A stretch of DNA of 64,000 nt from Sulfurisoma sediminicola. Its GTDB lineage: Bacteria > Pseudomonadota > Gammaproteobacteria > Burkholderiales > Rhodocyclaceae. Positions 1 through 11,895 of the stretch are shown piece by piece. Below the pieces are notes generated by a model, which worked only from the letters and a program-made list of their open reading frames with translations, was not told the DNA's origin and made no database searches. Every line of letters starts with the position of its first letter. Positions within the stretch are counted from its first letter, which is position 1. The stretch lies in contig NZ_BHVV01000001.1 of NCBI RefSeq assembly GCF_003865015.1, forward strand, positions 744,001-808,000, written 5' to 3'. A program made the translations under genes and the position numbers.

Positions 1-1105
1 CACCGGACTCGCGCGAGCGGCCGCGGTCCACGCGGTAGAAGCGCTCGGTCAGGCGCGGGATGTGCTGCGACTCGATGCCGATGCCGCTGTCGGTCACCGC
101 ATATTCGGCGCCGCCGTCGGGCAGCGCGTGCCACGCCAACACGATGAGACCGCCCGGCGGGGTGTAGCGCACGGCATTGCTGGCGAGGTTGGCGCAGGCG
201 CTGCGCACCTCGGAAGCAGAGCCGCGCAGCCCGGCCGGGCCGCTGTCCTCGAGGCGGATGTCGTGGCGGCCGGCCGACAGCGCGACGACTTCTTCGCGCA
301 CCTCGGCCAGCAGCGCCCGCATGTCGACGACCTCCTCGGGTGGCGGCGGCGCGCCGGTTTCGAGCACGGAGAGCGTAAGCAGGTCGTCGATCAGCCGCTG
401 CATGCGTCCGGCCTGGTCGGCGGCGAGCGACAGGTAGTGCGCGGCCTCGTCGGCCGGAATCTCTCCCGCCCCCGGCCCGATGCCGTCGCGCAATGTCTCG
501 ATGAAGCCCTTCACTACCGTCAGCGGCGTCTTGAGCTCGTGCGAGACGTTGGCGACAAAATCGCGCCGCATGGTCTCGAGCCGTTCGAGCTGGGTCACGT
601 CGCGCGTCAGCAGCAGGATGGAACCGGCGCCGAAAGGCGCCGAGACGATCTGCAGCGCCCGGCCCAGGCGCCGCAGATGCAGCGGGACGCCGTGCTGCGT
701 GGTGTCGAGGAAACGCACGAACTCGGGCTCGCGCATCAGGTTGGTAATCGGCGTGCCGCGGTCGCGGCCGGGATCGAGGCCGAGGTCGGCGGCGGCCCGG
801 GGGTTGAGCCATTCGATGCTTTGCGCGGCACCGAGGATCACCACGCCTTCCGGCAGCGCCTGGGTCAGGGCCTCAAGGCGATCGAGTTCATCCTGCAACT
901 GGCGGCGCGACTCGGCCGCCCCGCGCGCCCGCTTGTGCAAGGCGACGAAGGCGTCGCCCCAGAGGCCGCCGGCGTCGGGTACCGGCGTGCCCAGCGGCGC
1001 CTCGGACCAGCGGATCAGCCGCACCAGCTGGACATGATTGCGCAGCAGCAAGGCCGCCGCCACCACGCCGAGCCCGGCGCCGATCACCCACCCGAGTGCG
1101 GTCAC
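1..1105 (-). CDS. phoR: Phosphate regulon sensor histidine kinase PhoR (3' end beyond the window)
   Basis: Inner-membrane histidine kinase that phosphorylates PhoB under phosphate limitation. Translating from the GTG at 1105 gives a short hydrophobic N-terminus, a PAS-like sensor segment (about residues 75-170), the phosphoacceptor motif SHELKTPL with His189, an N-box region and the start of the ATPase (DSGIGI, then TERFYRVDRGRS) at the window edge. About 368 codons are present; the rest lies to the left. The start overlaps the phoB stop (GTGA), so the two are translationally coupled. The GTG start fits this coupling and gives the usual hydrophobic PhoR N-terminus. Confidence 0.93.
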   Translation of the reverse strand, partial: MTALGWVIGAGLGVVAAALLLRNHVQLVRLIRWSEAPLGTPVPDAGGLWGDAFVALHKRARGAAESRRQLQDELDRLEALTQALPEGVVILGAAQSIEWLNPRAAADLGLDPGRDRGTPITNLMREPEFVRFLDTTQHGVPLHLRRLGRALQIVSAPFGAGSILLLTRDVTQLERLETMRRDFVANVSHELKTPLTVVKGFIETLRDGIGPGAGEIPADEAAHYLSLAADQAGRMQRLIDDLLTLSVLETGAPPPPEEVVDMRALLAEVREEVVALSAGRHDIRLEDSGPAGLRGSASEVRSACANLASNAVRYTPPGGLIVLAWHALPDGGAEYAVTDSGIGIESQHIPRLTERFYRVDRGRSRESG

Positions 1106-1800
1106 GCCGGCGTGGCCTCCACCGAAAGACGATAGCCGCTGCCGCGCACGGTCTGCACCAGGCCATCGAGGCCGCTGGGTTCGAGCGCGGCACGCAGGCG
1201 GCGGATATGCACGTCGACCGTGCGCTCCTCGACGAAGACATGGTCGCCCCAGACCTGGTCGAGCAGCTGAGTGCGAGTGTGCACCCGCTCCGGATGGGTC
1301 ATGAGGAAATGCAGCAGGCGGAATTCGGTCGGACCCAGGGTCAGCTGCTCTCCCTGCGCGACTACCCGGTGGGTGACGGGGTCGAGGCGCAGACCGCCGA
1401 CCTCGACGGCGTCGGCCGTGGATTGCGGCTGGCGCCGGCGCAGCACGGCCTGGATCCGCGCAAGCAATTCGCGCGGGCTGAACGGCTTGGTGACGTAGTC
1501 GTCGGCGCCGACTTCGAGGCCCTGGACCTTGGCGGATTCCTCGCCGCGCGCCGTGAGCATGATGATCGGCACGTCGCGCGAGCGCGGGTCGGCGCGCAGG
1601 CGGCGGGCGAACTCGAGGCCGCTGATGCCCGGCAGCATCCAGTCGAGCAGGATCAGGTCGGGCAGGGTCTCGCGGACTGCGCGTTGCGCCGTTTCGGCGT
1701 CGAGCGCGGTACTCACCTCGTGGCCTGCGCGTTTGAGGTTGGCGGCGATCAGCGTCTGGATGGCGGGCTCGTCTTCGACGATCAGGATGTGGGCGGGCAT
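1102..1800 (-). CDS. phoB: Phosphate regulon response regulator PhoB
   Basis: OmpR-family transcription factor of 232 residues, near the 229 of E. coli PhoB. The receiver domain shows acidic residues VEDE, the phosphoacceptor Asp in LLDWMLPG, and TARGEE and KPFSPREL near its end; the winged-helix domain follows, with RTVDVHIRRLR and the closing RGSGYRL. The reading frame extends further upstream, but the ATG at 1800 (MPAHILIVEDE) matches the family N-terminus. It lies first in the phoBR operon and overlaps phoR by 4 bases. A probable Pho box lies about 55 bases upstream, suggesting autoregulation. Confidence 0.96.
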   Translation of the reverse strand: MPAHILIVEDEPAIQTLIAANLKRAGHEVSTALDAETAQRAVRETLPDLILLDWMLPGISGLEFARRLRADPRSRDVPIIMLTARGEESAKVQGLEVGADDYVTKPFSPRELLARIQAVLRRRQPQSTADAVEVGGLRLDPVTHRVVAQGEQLTLGPTEFRLLHFLMTHPERVHTRTQLLDQVWGDHVFVEERTVDVHIRRLRAALEPSGLDGLVQTVRGSGYRLSVEATPA

Positions 1801-1854
1801 GGCTGGGCGGATCGACTGAACTAGTGGCGACGAGAGGCAGTCTATTGCGAAGGC

Positions 1855-1872
1855 GTGAAGCTTTTGTGACAG
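1855..1872 (-). promoter_or_regulatory. Probable Pho box upstream of phoB
   Basis: Read on the minus strand the site is CTGTCAC-AAAA-GCTTCAC: two 7-base repeats four bases apart, as in PhoB boxes (consensus CTGTCAT). The first repeat matches 6 of 7 and the second keeps TCAC. It sits where a PhoB box replaces the -35 element, with an AT-containing stretch (AATAGA) as a possible -10 about 10 bases downstream. Confidence 0.55.
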
Positions 1873-1923
1873 CCGCCGCCTGGGCGAGCCCGCGTAAGCT
1901 ATCATAGGCCCCTTGAAAACAAG

Positions 1924-1945
1924 AGCTTAAGCACAGATTTAAGCT
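1924..1945. repeat. Inverted repeat in the phoB/DUF971 intergenic region
   Basis: Perfect 7-base arms AGCTTAA and TTAAGCT separated by 8 bases, about 28 bases upstream of the DUF971 start. It could be an operator for the DUF971-ubiE unit; no specific regulator can be named. Confidence 0.35.
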
Positions 1946-1972
1946 TGACCAGACCCTGAGAGAGAAAACACC

Positions 1973-2419
1973 ATGGCCGGACTCGACACCAAGACCCCCC
2001 ACCCCACCGAAATCAAGCTGCACCAGCGCTCGCACCTGCTGGAAGTGAGCTTCGCCGACGGCAAGACCTTCAAGCTGCCCTTCGAATTGCTGCGCGTCTA
2101 TAGCCCCTCGGCCGAGGTGCGCGGCCACGGCCCCGGCCAGGAGACGCTGCAGACCGGCAAGCGCAATGTCGAGATCGCCCATGTCGAGGCGGTCGGCAAC
2201 TACGCCATCCTGCCCTTCTTCTCCGACGGCCACGACACCGGGATCTACTCCTGGGACCTGCTCTACCATCTGGGCGAGCACCAAGGCGACCTCTGGGCCG
2301 ACTACCTGCAGCGCCTCGACGCCGAGGGCGGCAGCCGCGACGTCGACACCACCAACGCCATCAAGCCGCAGAAGTCCGGCGGCTGCGGCAGCGGCGGAGG
2401 AAGCTGCAGCAGCCACTAA
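1973..2419 (+). CDS. DUF971 (GBBH-like N-terminal domain) protein
   Basis: A 148-residue protein whose first 110 residues form a DUF971 domain, the small zinc-ribbon-like fold also found at the N-terminus of gamma-butyrobetaine hydroxylases. The family pattern is visible as [20 protein letters not shown] and then [19 protein letters not shown]. The C-terminus is a Gly/Ser/Cys-rich tail ([11 protein letters not shown]) that could bind metal. Stand-alone DUF971 proteins are linked to Fe-S metabolism in some bacteria and often precede ubiE in Betaproteobacteria, as here with a 13-base gap. The biochemical role is unknown. Confidence 0.85.
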   Translation: MAGLDTKTPHPTEIKLHQRSHLLEVSFADGKTFKLPFELLRVYSPSAEVRGHGPGQETLQTGKRNVEIAHVEAVGNYAILPFFSDGHDTGIYSWDLLYHLGEHQGDLWADYLQRLDAEGGSRDVDTTNAIKPQKSGGCGSGGGSCSSH

Positions 2420-2432
2420 AGTTAGGAATTTC

Positions 2433-3167
2433 ATGACCAACCAGACCCACTTCGGCTTCGAAACCGTCGCCGAGGAAGAGAAGGCCGGCCGCGTCGCCGG
2501 CGTTTTCTCTTCCGTCGCCCAGAAATACGACATCATGAACGACCTGATGTCGATGGGCCTGCACCGCCTGTGGAAGATGTTCGCCATCGAGATCTCGGGC
2601 GTGGGCAGCGGCGACCGCGTGCTCGATGTCGCCGGCGGCACCGGCGACCTGTCGGCCGCCTTCGCCAAGCGCGTCGGACCGACGGGCGAAGTCTGGCTCA
2701 CCGACATCAACAACGCCATGCTCACGCGCGGCCGCGACCGCCTGCTCGACGCGGGTGTGCTCGGCCCGGTGGCGCAGTGCGACGCCGAGAAGCTGCCCTT
2801 CCCGTCCGACCACTTCGATTGCGTCACCGTCGCCTTCGGCCTGCGCAACATGACGCACAAGGAGTCGGCCATCGCCGAGATGCGCCGCGTGCTCAAGCCC
2901 GGCGGCCGCCTGCTGGTACTCGAGTTCTCCAAGGTGTGGAAGCCGCTCGAACCGGCCTACGATTTCTACTCGTTCAAGATCCTGCCCTGGCTCGGCTCAA
3001 AGGTGGTGAACGATCCCGATTCCTACCGCTACCTCGCCGAGTCGATCCGCATGCATCCGGACCAGGCGACGCTGAAGTCCATGATGGAAGGCGCAGGACT
3101 GGCCCGCGTCGATTATTTCAATCTCACCGCGGGCGTGGTCGCCCTGCACCGCGGCTACAAGCTGTAG
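2433..3167 (+). CDS. ubiE: Ubiquinone/menaquinone biosynthesis C-methyltransferase UbiE
   Basis: SAM-dependent C-methyltransferase of quinone biosynthesis (2-polyprenyl-6-methoxy-benzoquinol, and demethylmenaquinone where present). The 244 residues carry the UbiE signature [17 protein letters not shown], motif [12 protein letters not shown], the second signature [16 protein letters not shown] and the typical C-terminus [10 protein letters not shown]. Length is close to the 251 of E. coli UbiE. The ATG at 2433 follows the weak ribosome site TTAGGAATTTC. It is upstream of ubiJ, as in the enterobacterial ubiE-ubiJ-ubiB order, but here a Tim44-like gene lies between them. Confidence 0.97.
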   Translation: MTNQTHFGFETVAEEEKAGRVAGVFSSVAQKYDIMNDLMSMGLHRLWKMFAIEISGVGSGDRVLDVAGGTGDLSAAFAKRVGPTGEVWLTDINNAMLTRGRDRLLDAGVLGPVAQCDAEKLPFPSDHFDCVTVAFGLRNMTHKESAIAEMRRVLKPGGRLLVLEFSKVWKPLEPAYDFYSFKILPWLGSKVVNDPDSYRYLAESIRMHPDQATLKSMMEGAGLARVDYFNLTAGVVALHRGYKL

Positions 3168-3192
3168 TGCCTCGCCCCCTCAAGGAGACAGC

Positions 3193-4083
3193 ATGAAACG
3201 CCTCTATCTCGCCCTCTTCGCGGCCTTCATCGGCCTTGGCCTCACGGTGCAGGATGCCGAAGCGAAGCGCCTCGGCGGCGGCGGCTCGTTCGGCATGAAG
3301 CGCGACAGCACGGTGATGAAGCGCGATGCCGCACCCGCGGCGCCGGCCGCGCCGACGCAAGGCAGCGCTGCCGCCGCCAAGCCCGCCACGCCGGCGACCC
3401 CGCCCGCTACCCAGCCCTCGGGCATGCGCAAGTGGCTCGGCCCGATCGCAGGCCTGGCCGCCGGCCTCGGCATCGCCGCCCTGCTTTCCCATTTCGGCCT
3501 CGGCGAAGGCATGGCCACCATGCTGATGATCCTGCTCGGCGTCGTCGCTGTCGTCTTCGTCGTCAAGCTGCTGCTGCGCAAGAGCCAGCCGCAGTCCGGC
3601 ATGCGTTACGCGGGCGCGGGCGCCCAGGGCGATATGGGGCGCGTCGAGCCAGCCCACTTCGAGCCTGCATCCGCCGCAAGTGTCGGCGCTGGCGGGACGG
3701 CGGCGAGCATCCCCGTCGGTTTCGACGTCGAGGGCTTCCTGCGCCAGGCCAAGCTCAACTACATTCGCCTGCAAGCCGCCAACGACCGCGGCGACATGGA
3801 CGACATCCGCAACTTCACCTCGCCCGAGATGTTCGCCGAGATCCAGATGCAGTACGAGGAGCGCGGCCGCGGCAAGCAGGAGACGGATGTGCAGCAGCTC
3901 GACGCCACGCTGCTCGATGTCAGCGAAGAGAATGGCCGCCATGTCGCCAGCGTGCGCTTCTTCGGCCGCATCCGCGAAGTTGCCGGCGGACCGGTCGAGG
4001 CCCTCGACGAGGTCTGGCACCTGAGCAAGCAGGTCGACGGCAGCGGCGGCTGGGTCATCGCCGGCATTCAACAGTTCCAGTGA
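3193..4083 (+). CDS. Tim44-like domain membrane protein
   Basis: A 296-residue protein with an N-terminal signal peptide or anchor (MKRLYLALFAAFIGLGLTVQ), a low-complexity Ala/Pro region, a Gly/Ala-rich hydrophobic segment and a transmembrane helix around residues 98-118 (MLMILLGVVAVVFVVKLLL), then a C-terminal Tim44-like/NTF2-fold domain (about 175-295). Bacterial Tim44-like proteins are envelope proteins of unknown function. It ends in TGATG shared with ubiJ, so translation is coupled. Residues around 163-170 (VGAGGTA) are encoded by a 21-base sequence that recurs exactly inside nasA. Confidence 0.85.
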   Translation: MKRLYLALFAAFIGLGLTVQDAEAKRLGGGGSFGMKRDSTVMKRDAAPAAPAAPTQGSAAAAKPATPATPPATQPSGMRKWLGPIAGLAAGLGIAALLSHFGLGEGMATMLMILLGVVAVVFVVKLLLRKSQPQSGMRYAGAGAQGDMGRVEPAHFEPASAASVGAGGTAASIPVGFDVEGFLRQAKLNYIRLQAANDRGDMDDIRNFTSPEMFAEIQMQYEERGRGKQETDVQQLDATLLDVSEENGRHVASVRFFGRIREVAGGPVEALDEVWHLSKQVDGSGGWVIAGIQQFQ

Positions 4084-4646
4084 TGTTCGGCCCGCTTTCG
4101 CTCGCCGCCCTCAACCACCTGCTGAACCAGGCGGACTGGGCGCGGGCGAAGCTGCTCCCGTTCGCCGGTCGCCGCGCGCGGCTGGCGATGCCACCGTTCC
4201 AGCTCGATTTCGCCATCCGCGAAGACGGCTATGTCGAAGCCAGCACCGAGACGCCCGACGTCGTCATGACCCTGCCGGCGGATGCCCCACTGCGTGCGCT
4301 GCAGGGGCAGGAACAGGTCATCGCGGCGGCACGCGTCGAGGGCAACGCCCATCTCGCGACCGAGCTCTCCTTCGTGTTGCGCAACCTGCGCTGGGACGCC
4401 GAGGAGGATCTGTCGCGCGTCGTCGGCGACATCGCCGCCCATCGCCTGGTGCAGGGAGCGAATGTCGTCGCCGGCTGGCAAAAAAGCGCCGCCCGCAATC
4501 TCGCTGAAAACGTGGCCGAATACCTCAGCGAGGAAAACCCGCTGGTCGCGCGGCCGCAGGATCTCGCGAGCCATGTCGGCGAGCTGGCGGAGCTGCGCGA
4601 CAAATTGTCGCAGCTGGAAAAGCGCGTTCACAAGCTGTCGCTTTAG
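4083..4646 (+). CDS. ubiJ: Ubiquinone biosynthesis accessory factor UbiJ
   Basis: A 187-residue SCP2-domain protein matching UbiJ (YigP), the lipid-binding scaffold of the soluble ubiquinone-synthesis complex. It shows the N-terminal pattern LAALNHLLNQ, an SCP2 fold in residues 10-120 and the C-terminal helix NVAEYLSEENPLVARPQDLASH followed by an amphipathic coiled-coil-like tail (ELRDKLSQLEKRVHKL) typical of the family. The ATG overlaps the previous stop by one base. ubiB, which normally follows, is absent; a haem-binding protein gene comes next. Confidence 0.9.
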   Translation: MFGPLSLAALNHLLNQADWARAKLLPFAGRRARLAMPPFQLDFAIREDGYVEASTETPDVVMTLPADAPLRALQGQEQVIAAARVEGNAHLATELSFVLRNLRWDAEEDLSRVVGDIAAHRLVQGANVVAGWQKSAARNLAENVAEYLSEENPLVARPQDLASHVGELAELRDKLSQLEKRVHKLSL

Positions 4647-4692
4647 CCGTAGTATTCCGGCGCCCGAACTCCCACGTTCAAGGAGAAGACCC

Positions 4693-5256
4693 ATGCGCAA
4701 GACTTTGCTTGCCGCCGCCCTCGCGGCCGTATCCGTTTCTGCCTTCGCCCAGGAAGGCAATCTGCTGCAGGAAGTGCGCCAGACCGCGATGAGCATGCCA
4801 CCCAAGCTGCTCGAGGTGCTGGACGCCGAAATCAAGAAGTCCGGCCACGCCGAGGCCATGGTGGTCTGCCGCGACAAGGCGCCGGCGATGGCCAAGGCGC
4901 TGTCCGAAGCCAAGGGCATGCAGATCCGCCGCGTCAGCCTGAAGAATCGCAACCCCAAGGCCGTGCCCGACGCCTGGGAGCGACGCGTTCTCGAGGACTT
5001 CGAGAAGCGTACCGAGGCCGGCGAGAAGCCTGGTTCACTCGAGGCGAGCGAGATCGTCAGGGAAGACGGCAAGCGCGTGATGCGCTACATGAAGGCGCTG
5101 CCGACGCAGGATCTCTGCCTCGCCTGTCACGGCACCGAGGATCGCCTCGACAAGGACGTCAAGGCCAAGCTCAAGGAACTCTACCCGGACGACAAGGCGG
5201 TCGGCTACTCGGCCGCGCAGATCCGCGGCGCGATCACCGTCAAGAAGGCGCTCTAA
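4693..5256 (+). CDS. Periplasmic DUF3365 (Tll0287-like) c-type haem protein
   Basis: A 187-residue protein with a signal peptide (MRKTLLAAALAAVSVSAFA, cleavage after residue 19) and a DUF3365 domain. The motif CLACH near the C-terminus is a single c-type haem site, and KNRNPKAVPDAWE is a family hallmark. Homologues are periplasmic mono-haem proteins with a PAS-like fold, thought to sense or carry redox signals. An AAGGAGAAG ribosome site precedes the ATG at 4693. The gap of 46 bases after ubiJ and a strong terminator 28 bases after the stop make it the end of the ubi-linked unit. Confidence 0.88.
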   Translation: MRKTLLAAALAAVSVSAFAQEGNLLQEVRQTAMSMPPKLLEVLDAEIKKSGHAEAMVVCRDKAPAMAKALSEAKGMQIRRVSLKNRNPKAVPDAWERRVLEDFEKRTEAGEKPGSLEASEIVREDGKRVMRYMKALPTQDLCLACHGTEDRLDKDVKAKLKELYPDDKAVGYSAAQIRGAITVKKAL

Positions 5257-5283
5257 GCTCCACAACCGGCGCCTCGGGAATCG

Positions 5284-5310
5284 AAGGGCGGCCCGCGGGT
5301 CGCCCTTTTT
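5284..5310 (+). terminator. Intrinsic terminator of the ubiE-DUF3365 unit
   Basis: Stem AAGGGCG/CGCCCTT enclosing a GC-rich loop and followed by TTTTT, between two convergent genes. Confidence 0.85.
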
Positions 5311-5313
5311 GTT

Positions 5314-6897
5314 TCAGAGCTCGTTGGTGAATTTCGCCCAGAGCTTCCGTCTCTCGTTGGGCTCGAGTTCGACCCAGAAGTGATAGACCCTTGGCAGCTT
5401 GTCGCCGCGGATCTCGACCTTGTGCTTGCCAGTCGCGAGCTTGAGTTCCTTCAGCGGCGGCGCCGAGCCGACCGTCTTGCCGTCGACCAGCACTACGCCG
5501 TGCTCGCCGGGCGGGACGATTTCGAACACCAGCGTGGCGACCGGGCCTGCAGGATCCTGCGGCTTGCTCGGTTGCTGCTGCGCCGGCGGCGGCTTCTGCG
5601 TGCGCACCGTCGATGACGGCGCTACCCTCGCCGCCGCGCTAGGCTTCGCGGGAGCCGAAACGGCTGCAGGCGGGGCAACCGTCGTCTGCGTCTCCGCGGC
5701 CGGCGCCTGAGCCACCGGTGTGTGAGCGGGCGGAGCCAGCGTCGGCACGGAACGCGTCAAGGCGAACAACCCCAGCAAGGCTAGGACCGCCACGGCCCCG
5801 ATGGCGGCGAGTTTGCCTTTGCTACCCTTGCCGCCCTTGGCCGAAGATCGCGCAGGCGCAGACGACGCGGTGGCCGCGGGCTCCGGTACGGGCGCCTCGC
5901 CGAGCAGGGCACGGCGAAACTCGGCGACGTTGCACGGGCGTGCGACCTCGTCGACTCGCAAGGCCCAGTCGATCGCGGCCAGGAAGGCGGGGCTGAAGCG
6001 TCCGGCCGCAGCGGCCGCGGCCGGCATCATGATGTCGTCCTTGACGCGACTCGGCGCTTCCAGCGGCTTCTGGCCCGTCACGAGCCAGTAGAGGACGCCG
6101 GCGAGCGCATAGAGGTCGGTCCACGGACCTTGGGCGCCGCGCGTGTGGTACTGCTCGAACGGTGCATAGCCGGGGGTGACGATGCTGGTCAGGCTCCGGC
6201 TGGGAACGCCCGTCGTCTGGCGCGCCGCACCGAAGTCGAGCAGCACCAGACTGCCGTCGCCATCGCGAACATAGATGTTGGCGGGCTTGATGTCGCGGTG
6301 TACGACGCCGGCATCGTGCACGATGGCGAGGCCGTCGAGCAGCGGCAGGAACATGCGCTTGAGGGCCGCTTCGTCGACCGGACTGTGGCCATGCAACCAC
6401 TCCCGCAAGGACTCGCCCTGCTCGTAGTCCATGACCATGTAGGCCGTTCGGTTTGCCTCGAAGAAGCGTGTGACGCGGACGATGTTGGGGTGGCGGAAGC
6501 CCGCGAGTACCCTGGCCTCGGCGAGGAAGCGCTCGAGTCCGAGTCGATAGGCTTCGGTGTCGGCGTCGGACCGCGGCAGCACGCTCTGGCCGTCGGCGCG
6601 GACCGCGAGGTCGTTGGGCAGGTATTCCTTGAGCGCAACCTGGCATTGCAGGTTGTTGTCGCGGGCGCGATAGCTGATGCCGAAGCCGCCGGCTCCGAGC
6701 AGGGCCTCTATGGTGTATTCGTGCAGCGCGAATCCCAGCGGCAGGGCGATGTGGCTGGCGGTCGGCGGGTTGCTCGGAGCATCGCCGGCGAAAGGCAGCG
6801 CTGGCGCGACGGTGAACGTGCCGTCGAGGTCGAAATCGACACGCGCGCCGCGTGGCGTGGTCGGGATCGTTTCGTCCTGCGAAGGGTCGGAAGCCAC
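5314..6897 (-). CDS. Membrane-anchored Ser/Thr protein kinase with PEGA-like domain
   Basis: A 527-residue Hanks-type kinase. Kinase domain about 60-335: Gly-rich loop GAGGFG (69-74), Lys90 in VALKEY, Glu127, catalytic HRDIKPAN (His200-Asp202), DFGAAR (Asp221), and a TPGYAPFEQY activation/P+1 region. A Pro/Ala-rich linker, one transmembrane helix (about 359-378, IGAVAVLALLGLFALT) and a Pro/Gln-rich spacer lead to a C-terminal PEGA-like beta domain (VVLVDGKTVGSAP, GKHKVEIRGD). The kinase would be cytoplasmic and the PEGA part periplasmic. It uses a GTG start. It is a single gene, convergent with the ubi unit; substrates are unknown. Confidence 0.9.
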   Translation of the reverse strand: MASDPSQDETIPTTPRGARVDFDLDGTFTVAPALPFAGDAPSNPPTASHIALPLGFALHEYTIEALLGAGGFGISYRARDNNLQCQVALKEYLPNDLAVRADGQSVLPRSDADTEAYRLGLERFLAEARVLAGFRHPNIVRVTRFFEANRTAYMVMDYEQGESLREWLHGHSPVDEAALKRMFLPLLDGLAIVHDAGVVHRDIKPANIYVRDGDGSLVLLDFGAARQTTGVPSRSLTSIVTPGYAPFEQYHTRGAQGPWTDLYALAGVLYWLVTGQKPLEAPSRVKDDIMMPAAAAAAGRFSPAFLAAIDWALRVDEVARPCNVAEFRRALLGEAPVPEPAATASSAPARSSAKGGKGSKGKLAAIGAVAVLALLGLFALTRSVPTLAPPAHTPVAQAPAAETQTTVAPPAAVSAPAKPSAAARVAPSSTVRTQKPPPAQQQPSKPQDPAGPVATLVFEIVPPGEHGVVLVDGKTVGSAPPLKELKLATGKHKVEIRGDKLPRVYHFWVELEPNERRKLWAKFTNEL

Positions 6898-6983
6898 GGC
6901 TTTCCCTGCGAACCTGTGCTCGGACGGTCATTCTACGCCGCAGCGACGGCCGGGCAATGCATGAGCGGAAACGAGGTGCAAGC

Positions 6984-7016
6984 AAAAAAAACAAAGGCAG
7001 CCGCAGCTGCCTTTGT
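6984..7016 (-). terminator. Intrinsic terminator of the atp operon
   Basis: Perfect 10-base stem ACAAAGGCAG/CTGCCTTTGT with a 6-base loop; on the minus strand it is followed by seven T residues. It lies 25 bases after the atpC stop. Confidence 0.92.
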
Positions 7017-7040
7017 CCTGATGCCGGCGGAATACCGCGC

Positions 7041-7475
7041 TCAGTGTGTGCTCTTGCGCAGGCGCTGGATGGCCGCGAGCTGGGCGACGGCCTCGGCCAA
7101 TTCCGACTGGGCGCGGGCGTAGTCGAGTTCGGCGCTGCGATCGGCCAGCGCTTCCTCGGCCTTGCGCTTGGACTCGCTCGCCTTGACCTCGTCGAGGTCG
7201 TGGCCGCGGATGGCAGTGTCGGCCAGCACGGTGACCAGCCCCGGCTGCACCTCGAGGATACCCCCGGCGACGAAGATCAACTCTTCCTCGGCCTGGTTCG
7301 GCAGCTTGAGACGCACCGCGCCCGGCTTGATGCGCGTCATCAGCGGCATGTGGCCGGGCAGGATGCCCAGCTCGCCGACTTCACCCGGCAGCACGACGAA
7401 CTCGGCCAGGCCGGAGAAGATCTTCTCTTCCGCGCTGACGACATCTACATGAACGGTGATTGCCACGGTTGGCAT
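7041..7475 (-). CDS. atpC: ATP synthase F1 epsilon subunit
   Basis: A 144-residue epsilon subunit, the rotor-stalk subunit that couples the c-ring to F1 and inhibits ATP hydrolysis. The N-terminal beta-sandwich shows [28 protein letters not shown]; the C-terminal half is the two-helix inhibitory domain ([18 protein letters not shown]). Last gene of the operon, directly ahead of its terminator. Confidence 0.97.
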   Translation of the reverse strand: MPTVAITVHVDVVSAEEKIFSGLAEFVVLPGEVGELGILPGHMPLMTRIKPGAVRLKLPNQAEEELIFVAGGILEVQPGLVTVLADTAIRGHDLDEVKASESKRKAEEALADRSAELDYARAQSELAEAVAQLAAIQRLRKSTH

Positions 7476-7487
7476 CCTTGTCGTTGA

Positions 7488-8915
<1,428 letters not shown>

Positions 8916-8926
8916 TTACGTCGCGA

Positions 8927-9796
8927 TCAAACCGCCGCCGCGCCACTGACGATCTCCGAAATCTCTTTGGTGATCGCCGCCTGACGCGCCTTGTTGTAGA
9001 TCAGCTGCAGTTCCTTGATGACGTTGCCGGCATTGTCGGTGGCGGACTTCATCGCCACCATGCGCGCGGACTGCTCCGACGCCATGTTTTCGGCCACCGC
9101 CTGGTAGATCAACGCCTCGGTGTAGCGCACGAGCATCTCGTCGATGACGACGCGCGCCTCGGGCTCGTAGAGGTATTCCCAGCTGCCCGCCGGGGTGCCG
9201 AGGCGCTCGCCGGTCAGCGGCAGCAATTGCTCGAGAACGGGCTCCTGCTTCATGGTATTGATGAAGCGGGTGTATGCAACGTAGATGACATCGAGCTCGT
9301 CGTTCTGGAAGGCATCGACCATGACCTTGATCGGTCCGATCAGCTTCTCCAGGTGCGGCGTGTCGCCCAGAAAGACGACGTGCGAGACCACCTTGGCGCC
9401 GAGGCGCTGCATGAAGCCGAGACCCTTGTTGCCGATGGCGGTGACGCGGATTTCGTCTACACCCTCGGACTCCCATTGGCGCATGGCATTGAGCGACATG
9501 CGCAGCACGTTGGTGTTGAGGCCGCCGCACAAGCCCTTGTCGGTGGTGACCACGATCAGGCCGACGCGCTTGACCGGCTCGCGCTTCGACAGGAAGGGAT
9601 GGTGGTACTCGGTGTTGTTGGCCTGCGAGAGGTTGGCCGCCAGTTGACGGATCTTCTCGCTGTAGGGACGGGCGGCACGCATCCTTTCCTGCGCCTTGCG
9701 CATTTTGGACGCAGCCACCATCTCCATGGCCTTGGTGATCTTCCGGGTGTTCTGGACCGACTTGATCTTGGTCCGGATTTCCTTGCCGCCTGCCAT
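8927..9796 (-). CDS. atpG: ATP synthase F1 gamma subunit
   Basis: The central rotor shaft, 289 residues. The N-terminus [20 protein letters not shown] and the C-terminal signature [15 protein letters not shown] form the antiparallel coiled coil inside the alpha3-beta3 ring. The distance to atpD (38 bases) is the second widest inside the F1 genes, otherwise spacing is tight. Confidence 0.97.
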   Translation of the reverse strand: MAGGKEIRTKIKSVQNTRKITKAMEMVAASKMRKAQERMRAARPYSEKIRQLAANLSQANNTEYHHPFLSKREPVKRVGLIVVTTDKGLCGGLNTNVLRMSLNAMRQWESEGVDEIRVTAIGNKGLGFMQRLGAKVVSHVVFLGDTPHLEKLIGPIKVMVDAFQNDELDVIYVAYTRFINTMKQEPVLEQLLPLTGERLGTPAGSWEYLYEPEARVVIDEMLVRYTEALIYQAVAENMASEQSARMVAMKSATDNAGNVIKELQLIYNKARQAAITKEISEIVSGAAAV

Positions 9797-9805
9797 GATT
9801 AATCC

Positions 9806-11344
<1,539 letters not shown>

Positions 11345-11354
11345 GGATAACTCC

Positions 11355-11891
11355 TTAGTTCCTCAGCGCGGCGGCCATGGTGGCCAGCTTTCCGCGCACG
11401 GAGGCGTCCAGAACCTGGTCGCCGACTTCGACACGAACACCACCGATCAGCTCGGGGTCGAGCTTGATCGCAGGACGCAGTTTGGTCTTGAAGCGGGCTT
11501 CCAGATCGGAGAGCAGTTTCTGTTGCTGGGCGTCGTCGAGCGGGAATGCGCTGAAGATCACGGCGTCCTTGACGCCTTCCTCGGCACTCTTGAGGCTCTC
11601 GAAGAAGATGGCGATCTCCGGCAGCACAGCGAGGCGTTCGCTGCCGGCGAGAACCTGGATCATGTTGGCCACGTCAGCCTCCACCGCACCACCGAGCAGC
11701 GCGGTGACGAGATCCGCCTTCTGTTTTGCGGTCAGGTTGGGGTTGCCTATGCAGGCCGCGACCTCGGCGTTGCCCATGACGGCGGACAACTGCCCGAGGC
11801 GCTCGGACCACAGGCCCAGCTTGCCTTGTTCTTTGGCCAGGCGGAAGACCGCTTCGGCATAGGGGCGCGCGATGGTGACGATTTCGGCCAT
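11355..11891 (-). CDS. atpH: ATP synthase F1 delta subunit
   Basis: A 178-residue peripheral-stalk subunit linking F1 to the b dimer. The N-terminal helical bundle begins with [20 protein letters not shown], and the C-terminal family pattern is [27 protein letters not shown]. Four bases separate it from atpF. Confidence 0.96.
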   Translation of the reverse strand: MAEIVTIARPYAEAVFRLAKEQGKLGLWSERLGQLSAVMGNAEVAACIGNPNLTAKQKADLVTALLGGAVEADVANMIQVLAGSERLAVLPEIAIFFESLKSAEEGVKDAVIFSAFPLDDAQQQKLLSDLEARFKTKLRPAIKLDPELIGGVRVEVGDQVLDASVRGKLATMAAALRN

Positions 11892-11895
11892 GATC

